A DNA stretch of 64,000 nt from Blasia pusilla (Eukaryota > Marchantiophyta > Marchantiopsida > Blasiales), in assembly GCA_050084515.1 (NCBI GenBank), contig CM114272.1, positions 10,292,001-10,356,000 of the forward strand, given 5' to 3'. The translations under genes were made by a program, and so were the position numbers. Under the pieces are notes generated by a model. That model saw only the letters and a list, made by a program, of their open reading frames with translations, was not told the DNA's origin and did no database searches. Shown in pieces: positions 1-12,600 of this stretch (within the stretch, counting starts at the first letter, position 1; every line of letters begins with the position of its first letter).

Positions 1-620
1 GTTTTTATATATAATATTAAAATTTTTATTTGTCAATTTATTGTATATATTATTGTAATTTTTTCAAAATGATGAAAATAAAACTTTTAGATGAGAAAAA
101 ATTTTATTCAAATTTTACTCAAATTTATATGGTTATATTGGTAAATAGAATCCTAAATTTTCTTAAACCAATTAAGTCCTAATTTGAGTTTGTTTGCATA
201 TAAGTCATTAGTTGCCAAGTCATAAAAACCATAATTTTATTCTCATGCATCAACCACTTCTAAAGTTTATATCCAAGTGAAGTCATTAAAGTCCATGGCT
301 AAATCCAAGACATAACGTCAAGATGACTCAAAAAAATCATCATATTATCGTCATACGTGTAGGAACTCCTATTGCACATACTCTCTCGTTGTTATTGGCC
401 TCCTTCAACTCTTGTGTTTGATCATCCCAAACCAAAACATATCTATCCTTTTTGTGGGCATTAGAGGTTGGATATATCAACATAGTTGGTAAGGTTGCCC
501 ATGGAAAACCCAAGATATTAACCATTGTTAATTAGAGTCCGTCATCATGTTGTACTTCTTTGCATTAACGTCTTCAATCTATAATCAAATCCTCCATCAA
601 TTCATAAGTTTATCAACCTA
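1..620. other. AT-rich intergenic DNA, no gene seen
   Basis: Strongly AT-rich sequence with many poly-A/T runs. No reading frame here resembles a known protein, and I see no RNA gene. It probably belongs to an old repeat that I cannot classify. Confidence 0.5.
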
Positions 621-626
621 TAGCAT

Positions 627-1833
627 ATGCACATGCCATCGACGACACAAGTGTTGAGAGCAATGTTCCCTAATGAAACAGACCTGGAAAGAAGGATTCG
701 TGAAGGATACATGAAGGATGAGCAAGCGAGGGAGTACCTTGGGAAGTTAAAGCGGGGCGAGAAGGTGGCCAATCTGAGTTTGAGACACGGCTTGCTAAGG
801 TTTAAGCAGAGCAGGATCTATGTAGGCCAAGGCAAGCTACGGACCAAGGTGTTTGTGGAATGTCATGATGGACCTTTGGCGGGACACAAAGGGGAGAAAT
901 CCACTCTTGCTGTTTAATCTAAGAGGTTCTTCTGGCCCAACATGAAGGAAGATGTTGCTCAATATGTGAAAACATGCGTGACCTGCCAGGCGAACGCGTG
1001 TCTTATGCGAAGAAACAAGGTTTACTTCATCCTTTGCCAATCCGGAGGGACCCTTGCAAAGCATTAGCATGGATTTCATTACGAGTCTTCGAATCCGAGG
1101 GATACAACGCTATACTTGTGATAGTTGATCGGTTTAGCAAGTTGGGGAGGTTTGTGCCGACGAGAGAGTCTGCGACGGCCTACGCAACTTCCCGACTATT
1201 CCTGGATGGTTGGTGGCGTGCGCACGGATTGCCTAGGAGCATTGTGTCCGATCGGGATCCGAAGTTTACCAGTGCCTTTTGGAAACATCTATTCGGGAGG
1301 TTCCGGACCAAACTCGATTTTAGACGGCCTTCCATCCTCAAACGGATGGGCAAACGGAAAAAAGTAAACTTCGGTCGTAAACCAATACTTACGGAATTAC
1401 GTGAGTGCGGACCAAAGAGATTGGGCCAAGTGGTTAAGTATGGTTGAGTATTGTTACAACTCGACTAAGCATTCGCAACCGGAGAATCTCCGTTTCTTCG
1501 GCGTATCAAAGAGAACCGAAGGGCCTCTTGACTTAGCTCTTCGAAGGGCAATACATCGACACACACTCGTCAAGCAACGGCGGAATGTTTGTTAGTGGAA
1601 ATGCAGAACGACAAGAGCGGCGAGAAAGTCTCGCCAAGGCTCGACTAAGGTACGTAAAGCATGCTAACAAAAGTCGGCGCCATGTGAGTTTCCAAGTTGG
1701 GGAACAAGTGTGGTTGAGTGTTAAGAATCTCACTCTTCCGAAAGAATTGTCTGCGAAATTGTCAGCCAAGTATGCTGGACCGCTGACCCTCTATGTCTTC
1801 GACGTGGTAGAATTCTATCTACCGACTAACTAA
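627..1833 (+). pseudogene. Ty3/gypsy integrase relic
   Basis: Broken 3' part of a Ty3/gypsy pol gene. The first frame (627-914) ends in an H-x-H pair (HDGPLAGH) of the integrase zinc finger. After an in-frame stop at 915, the matching cysteines appear as CVTCQ near 979-993. The catalytic core follows with VIVDRFSK near 1118-1141 and SDRDPKF near 1249-1269, which carry two of the D,D-E residues. Next come the C-terminal helix (WLSMVEYCYNSTKHS, 1431-1475) and a chromovirus-style tail (ARLRYVKHANKSRRH, then FQVGEQVWLSVKNL, to 1833). Frames switch several times and stops interrupt, so it cannot make integrase. A second fragment of the same family lies at 27637-27797. Confidence 0.85.
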
Positions 1834-1849
1834 GATGTGGCAGCTATCG

Positions 1850-3060
1850 TGCGCTTACATATCATCAGTCACATCTACACACCAAACAACACCAATCTTC
1901 CCAACACATGGATAGATCAAGTCATAGACAAAATATACTAATGCATACACATCGAGACCACACAACCGCCCCCTAGTTGGTAGTTGGATCCCCCCAACTC
2001 CAGACAGTAGGCATCATATCTACCTAACATTATCTGCTATTCTATACACATATGGCATCGTTGGTGCCATCATCCCGACAACATCTCCCAAAACATGCTC
2101 ATCCGCGGATCTACCTAATCTATCTCCACTTAGAGATATCGCTGTATCCAAATGTCATTCGGAAACATTGCAGATACTTGCAATATTGATCCCTCCAAAG
2201 AGATCTAACACTGTCGCACCCTTCTCTAGACACAACCACTCAATAGGTGTAATATCCTAAGATATCAAGTCTCCACGTCTGCCTCACGAGATTATTTACA
2301 CTCCTCTATAACTCAATGCTCGTACCCAACAACGATAAAGAAGTCTCCTCACTATGGGAAAAGACACCCACTTGAGCATGTCTCTCTATGGGACTATCCA
2401 CTACTAGGATGCCCTCTACACGGTACTCCCTACAAACACATCATACAAATTTGTTTGTGTCGTAATTGCCCGAGTGCACACCATCCCACTACCTCACTCA
2501 TGCTCTAACTATAGTCTAACAACAAACTCTTGTTGAGTCGCGTACTGCGTGGATGACATGCCCCAAATAGAGGTCTATATTTGAAAGGGAGAAGGTCCAT
2601 ATCGCCTTTCCATAACCTCAACGCCAAACAAGAGGTCTTTCCTAACATCGATCAAGGGTTGTGTCCGTGACCGGGTGAAGTAGAATGCGATGCGGATGGT
2701 ACACATAATCTATGGGACTAACCAAGCGGAACACTCTGCTCACTTTTCCAAAAAAACTACACCTAGTGTCACCATGGCTTGCTTTATGGCTTGTTGAGCT
2801 GGCATATCCATCAACTTCTCCGCCGTAGCCTCCCATGACTAAATGGGTGACGTCCCAAGCACATGCTCCAAGGGCAGGTCCACCACCTACTCACCAACCA
2901 CCTCCAAATTTGAGGCAGTCACCTCTCCACACTCACACATCATGGCAACCAAGTGGAATATCTCCTCTTGACCAACCCCATTTTCGCCAACTCCATCGAA
3001 GGAAAAAATGAAGCTTGGCTCACCCTAGTGGCCACCTCCAACAACATGGTCAACATTGGA
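1850..3060 (-). pseudogene. Retrotransposon segment with C5-methyltransferase-like motif I
   Basis: Read on the minus strand with several stops and frame changes. From 3060 downward it gives a gag/connector segment (EEIFHLVAMMCECGEV; SWEATAEKLMDMPAQQAIKQ), then TQYATQQEFVVRL, then CTRAITTQTNLYDVFVG (about 2430-2480). It then reaches IEWLCLEKGATVLDLFGGI at 2188-2240. VLDLFGG resembles motif I, the S-adenosylmethionine-binding loop of C5 cytosine methyltransferases. After a frame change a segment with RYL, a stop, then VEID follows, where that fold carries an acidic residue after the second strand. I do not see the catalytic Pro-Cys motif IV, so the domain is truncated or too decayed. It continues from the gag relic at 3060-4840. 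From memory, methyltransferase-like domains are known in some plant and algal LTR elements. The assignment is by eye. Confidence 0.55.
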
Positions 3061-4840
3061 TCCACCTGAGCCGGTATAGGAGTGGTCTATCTAACTCCTC
3101 ATGACATCGACACACTTGACTCACGTGTGGGCAATACTGGTTGTCTAGGCTCCACTAATAATGTGTAAAGCCCCTCTAATAATGTAAACAGCAGGGGAAA
3201 CCTTGTGTGTCGTCCATCAGTTCCCTCCTATGGGTCTATTTCCACCCCATCTCTTGATGAATCAGTCATTCTTGTAGCATCCCGAGTCATCACTGTAACA
3301 ACCTCTACTTGAGCCGCACTAAACATAAACCTCAAACCTACATAATCCTTCCTTGTATATATCCTCATACGACATGGAGGGTGAAGCCACACTAGCGCTA
3401 GCTACTATGGGTTGCGTGCCTTTCATTGGCTACATCATCCTCTCCTCCAATTTATCAATGGAAGTGAGGAGTGTTGCATCAAGTGAACGTTCTCCATCTC
3501 CTCTGACAGGTGTTGGAACCCTACCACCTCGGAGAAGGACGGGTATCATGAGCCTATGAGGCAACAACCCATCGACATATGTTTCTTAGCATGGACTCAT
3601 GATCACCTATTGGATGTGTGGTAGGCCCCATAGATAGAGGGATTTCCCATATCATGGTAGAGCAACGAGAGCGCTTCCCATTTATGAGGAGCCACCTAGT
3701 ATGGCCCCACCATAGTTGAGATGTGACCATTATCACCGATATTGTCACACTAGGAAAAAGCATGTTGATCTTCAATGAGAGCTACCTGTAAGGGGAGGTT
3801 GAGGGCCCGGGGATGAGAGAGTTGGTGGAGATAAGGCACTCGGGCCACTCCCGCGGTATTTGTGTATGTTGCGGCACCTATGGAGCAACTCCTACTCGTG
3901 GACCTGTTGAATCTAAAGAAAATCATGTGATCACCACATGCTCCTCACTCTATAGTGAGCTCAATCGGTTGAGAGAAGTCGAAGACCACCTTCAATGTGG
4001 GCTTCATTGTGTGGAGCAACATTGCATCTCAAACTCTCTTCTGTAGCTCTTGGTCCAAAATCCCATACCAATCCTGCACTAATTACGTCTCAATTGCTCC
4101 ATATGCGGCAATGATCAATCGCCGCATGCGCATGAATGCCTCTCTCAAACTCTAATCTTATCTTCTCTAAAAATCTTGTAGAATCTTAGCTTGTCAATCG
4201 GTCCGCATACCATGGTAGCTCTTCCCCAATGGTCAAAAGAAATCCACTGTAGGACTGAAATTGGTTTGTGCTCTAGCATGAGAGGTCTTTGTCACCTCAT
4301 CGCCTTCATTGCCATCATATCCATCTAGTCCTTGGGCTGATGGTGTAGGTCTCTCTCCTCTCATTATTCCATCATACGCCTTGTGGCCATTAGTGGATAG
4401 ATACCCTAGAGCCCAATACATCCTCCAAGCATTGATCTCTAGCGAGTATAAAGCTCGGAAATCCATGTAATCATCCATTGGCGGACCCTCTAAATGTTGG
4501 AATAAAACCTTCCAGGCCATGAAAGGGTTGAACGGCATAGGGGCTCATATCTCTTGGAAGTCGCACCATATGTCAAACTTTTCGATGAGATCTATGGTTC
4601 CTATCGCACCCGAAAAATGACACATGCCCCAATGGCCCATGTCATGCACCTCCCTCCACGTGACACTATCCATGTCCGTGATCTCATAACTAGACCTACT
4701 ATCCAGTGATGACGATCTAACCAAGGATGGGAGTCATGGTGGTCCCTCACTCAAAACCCCTTGATACCTCACTCCACTCCACCTCACTCCACTACCACGG
4801 CTTGAACTACCTTGTTCTTCAGAACCCTAGAAGAATGTCG
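3060..4840 (-). pseudogene. Gag-like relic of the same LTR element
   Basis: Minus-strand reading gives fragments typical of a gypsy Gag, broken by stops. Near 4540-4690 it reads SVTWREVHDMGHWGMCHFSG, then a longer open stretch at 4538-4233 containing MAWKVLFQHLEGPP and NAWRMYWALGYLS. Further on (about 4170-3960) it reads YGAIET, then LVQDWYGILDQELQKRV, then LKVVFDFSQPIELTIE. There is no zinc knuckle I can point to. Its downstream neighbour is the methyltransferase-like segment at 1850-3060 and its upstream neighbour is the LTR1 copy at 4897. A related gag-like stretch is at 16480-17600. The protein identity is an inference from general Gag character, not a firm match. Confidence 0.45.
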
Positions 4841-4896
4841 TAATGACAATCATGTCTCACACGCTCAAGAACTCAGCCTTGGAAAGAGTCTCCAAC

Positions 4897-5922
4897 TGTC
4901 GCGACCCTCATAACCAAACAACACCAAATACGCGCCAAGCGAAACATCAGAACTCAAAGGAACTCACGCCGCGAGGTTTGCGCTTTGGAGAGGCGTTTGG
5001 TAGAGTCTCTTGGAAAAAGTCTAAGAGACGAAACGCGGAACAGAGTTGTGCGTTTCATGCGTTAGTGGTCGCGACCAGGAAACCTAGACCAAACGCGAGC
5101 CGAGACTTGAGATGAGTTGAGTCTTGGAGGTTGGTTGCCAAAGAGGTGAGAACCAGTTTGGAACATGACTAGCGTTTGGGAGAATCTGACTGTGTTTAGG
5201 ATCATAACGTTGAGCTCCGAGATGCGTTCGGGACAAGTAAGGGCGCGTTGGAAAGCTGATCTTGAGACGCTCCCAACGCACAAAAGATCTCAGCAAACGC
5301 ATAAGTACAGACTGAGATATTGGCCGAAAACGATTCAGAGAGCAATCGGGTTGAGGGCCAATTGGAGGGGCCCGGGTGTCTTTCCTAAATGTAGGGGGCC
5401 CCGGAGATCCCCAAGAAGTACTAGTAAGGGGAGTACCTTCTGAGATGTCTCGGGAAACAAAACCCCACTTTGGGCGCCAAACGGCGTTTGAGGCACGGAT
5501 GAAACGGGAGTTTGGCGTGAAACCCAAACCCAAACCTGATCCAAGGGAGTGGACTTTGTACGCCACACTTGGATTCCAACCCGAGATTCACTTCGTGCGA
5601 GTCTTGGTGAGGAACTCATTGGATGTTCATCGGACAGTTGGAACCGCTAGGCGCGAAACGCCGTTTCAGGTTCCTGAAATGACCAGAAAGTCTGTCCCAA
5701 GTCTTTCGAGACTTGCCCGTGTTGGAAACCGCGAAACTAGGAAGGTTGAGCTTGAAGAGAGAGTCCGAGACGAGAACTCGGAAAGTAATCCCGCTGATTG
5801 ATCCAAGACCCGACTAACCGAAGTGCGTGTTTGGATGCAGATCAGCGTTGAGAGCGTGACCTACTGAACGCACGCTTCCGCAACAAACAAGATTAACGTT
5901 CAAGGAGAGTAGGCGCACGACA
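4897..5922 (+). repeat. Solo LTR, family LTR1 (copy A), complete
   Basis: A 1026-bp unit that begins TGTCGCGACCCTCATAACC and ends GTAGGCGCACGACA, so its termini form the short inverted repeat TGTCG/CGACA with the TG...CA ends of LTRs. It is flanked by a perfect 5-bp target duplication, CCAAC at 4892-4896 and 5923-5927. That is what recombination between two LTRs leaves behind. Other copies lie at 6270, 17680, 20535, 22330, 25159, 31889 and 62513. The strand given follows this copy and the sense strand of the parent element is unproven. The long open frames inside it (for example 5376-5801) have no protein-like features and do not persist in other copies. Confidence 0.85.
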
Positions 5923-6269
5923 CCAACACTCCTTTCTAGCTTACTTATGCTAATGATAATCTTGTGATGATACACCCCGCCTCATGCACAATCAACACTC
6001 CGACTCACCCTTAGCCTCCCAAAGTTGCTCACTTAAGCTACGGACACCTTCTCGGGTCATACAGACAACCCCTACTCAAAAAACCGCCCTATATCCATAA
6101 ACATGCTACACATCCAAGGAGTCTACACTTTTCACCATCGCCATACCAATCTAACATAAGCTCTACCCGATACCTCACACCCTCAATGACAGCACATCAC
6201 TATTGACTATGCAATAGAGTGATGGCACACATGTTCAGGTTATCCATGCAAGTCCCTTTTCCCACAGTT

Positions 6270-6760
6270 CTATAAAGTTTTAGAGATCTCCATCCCCCTC
6301 CCACTTTTGGGAAAGTCCTCTTGGGCCGCTCATTTTGGCCCTCAACCCAACTACCAATGGGATAGTTGAAGGGAAGTTTCTCAATCTCATTTGATGCAAT
6401 TTTTTGGGATCTTTGGTCCGTTGGAATGATCTTTGCATAATCTTCCCAACACCACTTTATTCATCTCAAATTCCCATTGATTCTGGTCGTTATGACCATA
6501 AATACTGTAAAACCCTCCAACGCTCATCAAGTTCAAAATCCTCTTGGCAACCAACTCTCATGGGACTTGAGCTCCTCTTGAGTCTCACTTCACGTTTGAT
6601 CTTGGTTTTCTAGGTCAGGACCCTCATCACATGAAACGTCTAACCTTGCTCGCATCTCATATCTCATGTAGAGTTTTCTGATGCTCTTCCTTCCTAGTGT
6701 GAGCCTACTATAGTTCTAATGTTTTGCATTGGCCCTCGTTTGTCTATGAGGGTCATGACA
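6270..6760 (-). repeat. LTR1 fragment, inverted
   Basis: This is the first half of LTR1 in reverse orientation, clearly diverged. It matches at the stretch around 6290-6350 (the GGGAAAG...CCTCAACCC region) and ends with CTATGAGGGTCATGACA at 6744-6760, the inverted LTR1 start. The other half of the unit is missing. No target duplication can be tested because one end is lost. The following 6761-7590 holds no feature that I recognise. Confidence 0.65.
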
Positions 6761-7599
6761 CGCATCCCTCCTTGGAGGTTGATGCCCTCATCAACGCAAA
6801 CTTTCTAATGTTAGGTCTTCTTGGGGAGGCGAACCCTTGACATGTAATTGTATTTTGGTAGTTAACCTACAATTCATTTTTTGGCTTAAGTCTCAAGTTT
6901 TTGCATGCATCGCTTGGAAACATTTAGCATCTCTTCTCAGGTATCCCTAGACCCGAAACCCTAAACCCTAATACACTAACATGGTAAGTATGCTACCTAA
7001 GACTTTATTTCTCATAACATATGAACATTCCACATGTTCACAAGATCTATACTACTCTTGGATCACTATTGAATTCAACCAAGGCGCATCACTATTTTTT
7101 CTTATGACCTCATAAGTAAGATCACCCGAAGGCCCGAGACAGAGTAATCTGCCACGTCAACACTAGGGCGAGCCCAAGTATCACTTATTCAACACTTGGT
7201 CATGTTCTAGGTGTTTATCCAAATCCAATTGCTCTCCTCCAATATGTCTTGTCTCACCTCTTGCCTTACATCCTAAGCACATGGGGAACTACTCATTGTC
7301 ATGCACCACCACAAACTAATTGAAATCACTTTATGAACATCAAACCTCCAAATCCATGCATAGCCATCTTTACCTACAATGACACATATCTCTGGGATGT
7401 TAGTTTCATGGCACTTGTCCAAGAAATATTATTCATCACAAAGGGTAAAGCTTCAAAAAGTGGAAAAAATTCTATAAAGCAACAAGAAAAAGAGCAAAAA
7501 TATTAGGTGCTCAAATGGCACCATAGTTGGTCTTTCTTGTCATCCATGCCACTCACGTAAGTATAGATCTATCGCTACCTAGTAACTATTGTATGTACA

Positions 7600-9640
7600 T
7601 CTGTCAATCCCTAGGAATCATAGTGATAGATGGCCGCAAGAATGTCAAGGCATACCCTCTTGAGCATCCAACATAGATTAGCATAGTAGCTACACTTCGA
7701 GCAAATCCACATAACATACAACGCAAGCATACAATAACTAGTGCTTAGTTACGATCAACTATACCATCAATTTTAGGAAGGTTACATGGTGCATAGTTAG
7801 GCACATGGCCCTTCCAAACCATACCATCACGTCCTTGCAATAAGAGAACCGTGGATGACAACATCTCACGCATTCTCAAAATAGTTCGCCTTATTGTAAC
7901 ATCCAATTTCATACTTATCCTACATTGCAAGTAGACATAGTCTCCTTGAAAGAAACTTGTAGATCAATGGTCGATAACCAGCTTCCAAAATAGTCATATA
8001 CCTCATCGTATCCGAATGTTGCACAATAGCCAAATTCTCAAATGCCATGGGCATAACATTGTAAGCCAACTTAACTCATTGGGAATATAATCACATCTAT
8101 GCATTAGGGTTATCGAGGTTCAAAACCTTATCAAGATAACGATGAATGGCCATAGGTAAATCACCTCTCATCCATAAAGCAACAAATAAGGTGAGAAGCA
8201 CGCCAAGGATGCATGCTTGTTGTATCTTTATCCCATCTCCAATCGTGGCAATTGTAGCTCCCAATCTCCAAGATGATCTCTCCACAAGCTATACTTGGAT
8301 AAACCCTTCTTTACTGTCTACACAACTCTCTCTGCTGCTCCATCTACCTCATGATGATCTCGCAAACTAATACGTTGGTCGATCAACAACTGATCACACA
8401 AGGCCTGAAACTCCATGCGGTATTATGTGCTTTGGTTTGTAAACACCTTAGTTGGTGTGCTATATATAGTGACTCAACATTCGATCTAGAAATGAATACA
8501 CTACTCCCTCACTTTCTTTGTTAGGCAATGCAACCAACTTTATCCACTTTAAGAATGTATAGACCATCACCAATTAATATATAATGACTATGATGCTCTG
8601 TCAAAGGTAAAGGCCATGGAAAATCCAAACTCCATCTATAGCCTAAATCCATGATCAATATAGGGTGAAACTATGGAATCGGAGCACTGAATGACGCTCG
8701 AACTTGATCACAAACTATGCATTTGCCAACAAAATCTCTATGTTAGTCTCCATACCTTGCACATATGCTATGTGTGGAGAATTTTACATATTGGTTGCAC
8801 TCAAAAGTGTCCAAAATTGTTATGAGCATGTTGTACCAATCATGCTCTTGTGAAGGATGAGGCACTACTAGCAATCTACCATCCTCCCAAACTTGTAAAA
8901 CTTATTTCCCCTCCCATCATAATCATCTGGCTTGCTGTAGGATCCGATCTTGCTTTCTTACATCCACTATACTCACAAATCTACTAGCATGTACGTACTC
9001 CAAGACTATCCCATCTTTGTGGATATTTCAACCAGCTTTTGCCTTCTCACCGGACTATGGTTCTGAGGACTATCCATTGGACTTCTACATTGAAGGCACA
9101 ACACTCTGGCTCTCCATAGCCAACAAACCCAAATAAGTTGATGCACGCTAGTAGTGCATCATCCTTTCATCACTCTCTTCATGCCAACGAGCTCCACTTG
9201 CATCACTCTGACTAGAACATGGATTACGACTCAATCCATCTACATCCTACTTGAGTACCTAAGGTGGATGTACCACTTGGAAGTCCTACTCTTGCAACAA
9301 TAGAGCCCACCTAGCACTCTTACCTACGACCTTGTTAAACTCCATCAACCACTTGAGTGATTGATGACAAGTAATGATAGTAAAGGGATTGCGGAATCAG
9401 TAATCCCTAAAATGCGCAAATCCCACATTGCGACCAAACACTTATCCTCATATGAGTCGTACTCTGCCTCTGCAATGTTTTTCGAGCAACAAGCATAAGC
9501 CGCCACAAATTCTCTACCCTTGTTATCATGGTGGGTGAGCACCATCCAAAGCCCTGACACACTCCAATCCGTATATATGCAACTAGAAAGGCCGCCCTGT
9601 GATACGTCTCTTAGTATAGGAAAGGACATCAATCTATCCT
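7600..9640 (-). pseudogene. Ty3/gypsy RNase H-integrase-PHD-like relic
   Basis: Minus-strand pol remnant, read from 9640 downward. The RNase H part (9632-9300) has IYTDWSVSGLWMVLTH and EAEYDSYEDKCLVAMW, then GKSARWALLLQE and DVDGLSRNP. The integrase follows with CIVCDQVRASF, GYRWSLDFPWPL (core Asp) and a degraded stretch to about 8100. The C-terminal part at 7930-7745 reads ILRMREMLSSTVLLLQGRDG. After that (7700-7600) comes CMLCGF, then ATMLICVGCSRG and MIPRD, which looks like a decayed PHD zinc finger. Stops and frame changes occur throughout. A sister relic lies at 22830-23830. Gag and reverse transcriptase are missing from this copy. Confidence 0.75.
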
Positions 9641-9649
9641 TGACTAGGT

Positions 9650-12600
9650 GAAATGCTCTCTCTTACTCATCTCTCGTGTGCCACTCTGATCCGCCTTGGT
9701 CAACAAGTAGGTGACTCATTTTCTATATATATATATGTCTCCTAGCTACTGAAGGAAGGAATTTTTTAAATAACTTTTGGCCGCCAACTTAACCAGCACA
9801 AAAAGAATCTATATATTTCTATCCACTATATTTGGTGAGGTTTCAGCATATAACATTGAAGTTAGATTTATAGTAAACTCAAGGAAGAGGTCTTCGTTAA
9901 GAATTATGTATTGTTGTGAAAATCTAGTGGTCGTGGTGAAAATGTGGAGAACCTACTAATATATAATGAAAAGGGGGAGAAGCGTCCATTGTTGTTGGAT
10001 CTCCACTTATAAGAAGACATCTCCCCCAATCAAGTTGAGAAATTTCTTGGATTAGCTTCATGTAATCACTGATGAGGAAATTTATTTTCTTACAAGCATT
10101 TTATCATAATGCACGAAGTATTCATCCAGTCAAAAAATCAAAGAGCAAAAGGTTTCTTGATCATCACATCTGTTTTCAAATTAAAATGTTTTGCTTTTTT
10201 TTGTACCAATATGCGTGAGTGCAATTTCTTCCAATATATGTCCTCTTCCACATGGGAACAGTCTTTGTTTTCATACTTGATGCCATCTATCCACACAAGG
10301 ATCTTTGTTAGTTTCTCCCTTGATGCTTTCAATTTTTCATAAGATGATGTATGACTATTTATATCCTTACCATTTACCAACTCTCCACCTTTCTTGGAAT
10401 GACAACATGTAAGGAGTGGTTGATATTTTTGAGCGAGGATTTATTGAGGCAAATGGAACTTATTCGTGACAACGAAGTGAATGAAGGTGTCATCATCATT
10501 AGACAACCCAATCCGGGATAAGTGGGCATTCAAGTTACACACGAGTTTCTATTTCTTTTTTATAACATATTAATGTAATTTGCATCACACGAGCACCTTA
10601 CTATTTCTCAAAAAGTATGGACCTCTTCATATATACCAACACATGGGTTCACTAAGGGGCAACCTAATGATGGGTAATTTGGATTAGCCATCATTATTTG
10701 ACCCCGTGCTTATATGACCCCAAACCCTTCCTTGAGCGGCACCAAAGTCGACCCTAACTTGACTAGCCTCCAAAGTCGATCCTGTGCCCAAACTCGTGCC
10801 CAAATTAAAGACACATATGAAAATGTGATTGATTGAAATTGTCAAATAAAAAAAACAAATAATTGAAAATAAAAGAGACACTCTCGAATAATTTACATAT
10901 ATTTCAAGTGATGCCCTTCAAACACGATTTCTACATAAAGAATTCCTTATTATAATGAAGTGGATATAGGTAATCTTATTGAATTATAATATAAATAAAT
11001 GATTGTTTCTCTCCGATCGGTAGCTACTTGACATAAGAGACAAGCTTCTCACATTCCACCCGATAAATCTGTTCCGACCAAGAAACACTCTATCTATTAC
11101 AGTGCAGTCTGATTTTTTGCGCCATGAGCTCTACGAAGCCTATTTTGTCCACTTAAGAGCCCTAAAACCAAAACCAGAACTCACAACTACCGAAGGAGGA
11201 ACGGTGACATGACCGATTGTTCCGACGCCAGTCACACGATCCGCAGCAAACCTAATCCAGCGTTAAAAATAGTTTCCACCAAAATGCATGTGCATCCCCC
11301 ACGAAATAAAATAAAGAAACAACCAAAGTGACCACTAAAAGGGGCGGATGCAGTTCTACTGTTTAATTAATGATTGGAGGGGTGGGGGGGAGATGAGAGT
11401 CCATACTTTACACGATAAAAAGGCGTAGTATTCCGATTTCCAATGATAAGCTCTCCAATAAATAAATAAATAAATAAACTTTACTCCATGATTTTCTCGC
11501 CGTGTCTCCACATTCGCAGCCAACAATCGTGCCGTCCTCTTCTCTTCTATATATAGAAACGCAGAGAGGGGTGCCCCACCGATAAGCTTTCGTATAGTGC
11601 CCAAGGGACCCACCCGAAAATCTCGCCCCCTTTTTATATATATATATAGATATCCCACCCCAAATTCCTACTTCTTTTTATGGAGAACGTTAAAATTTGG
11701 ACCCCAACATGTATTCTACACTTGCGGATTGATTCGTTTATTTATTTGCGTTGTGAGGAAAGAAGGAGCGGGGTTGACCGTCCACCTCTTCCGTTTATGA
11801 TCATCATATAAAAGAGTGGAAATAAGTAGAAAACAATTTTCACTCCACTTTCTCTTAACATAACTTTTGCTTAGGATCTATTTTGGGTGATACTCGGGAA
11901 AAAAACGAGTTTCTATATTTGAATTATTATTTTTCCTTTTGAAAACGCTGTGACATCTAGCCTTACCCTAAAGCCTAGGTATGGGTGCAACCATTAACAT
12001 ATTGACATTCGTAGGTGCTTGCTGATGTCACGTCTTATGTTTGCAGCACATGAAGTTTACCTCTTAATCTGATCATTTTGTCCTTAAAGTAATGGTTTTA
12101 ATACTTTCGATAGTCTCTAAACAATGAGGAAAACCGGATTTCGAGAGTCGAGACCCGTGTTTCGTGTTACGAATCGAAAGCACATAGCGGTGGTTATAAA
12201 AAAAAGTGAGGAAAAGACGGTGGAAAAAATAACCATAAAGGTTTTATCACGCCCATGGGAAGCTTTGGCATTTCACACCAACCCAGAAGCATCCATCTTT
12301 GGAAAAGCCAACAATAACTTGGGTCACGAGATCCGTTAATCCGAGTAGGAAAGTATTCCGATTAAACCGTCACCGTAAAAGTAGAATATGTACTACACGA
12401 GAACTGGATGCATTAAAGGAAAGGTGGAATGCCATCCCTTAACTTGGAGCACTTTAACTTTGGGAGTCGTTCGTTAGGAAGGAGGACCGCGTATCCCAAT
12501 AATTCTCTTGCGTAAGAGTCATGATCCAAAGCGTCTACGCTTCCGCACAGGAGTTCGTTACGTGTTTGGATATGGTGGCAGGAAAGAGGGATACATATAT

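Noticed and set aside
5376-5801. 141-codon open frame
   Set aside because: It lies within LTR1 and is not kept in other copies. No domain.
4897-5922. LTR1 copy A as the 5' LTR of the gag relic at 3060-4840
   Set aside because: Its position and orientation would fit, but the exact CCAAC duplication on both sides argues for a separate solo LTR, and no primer-binding site follows it.
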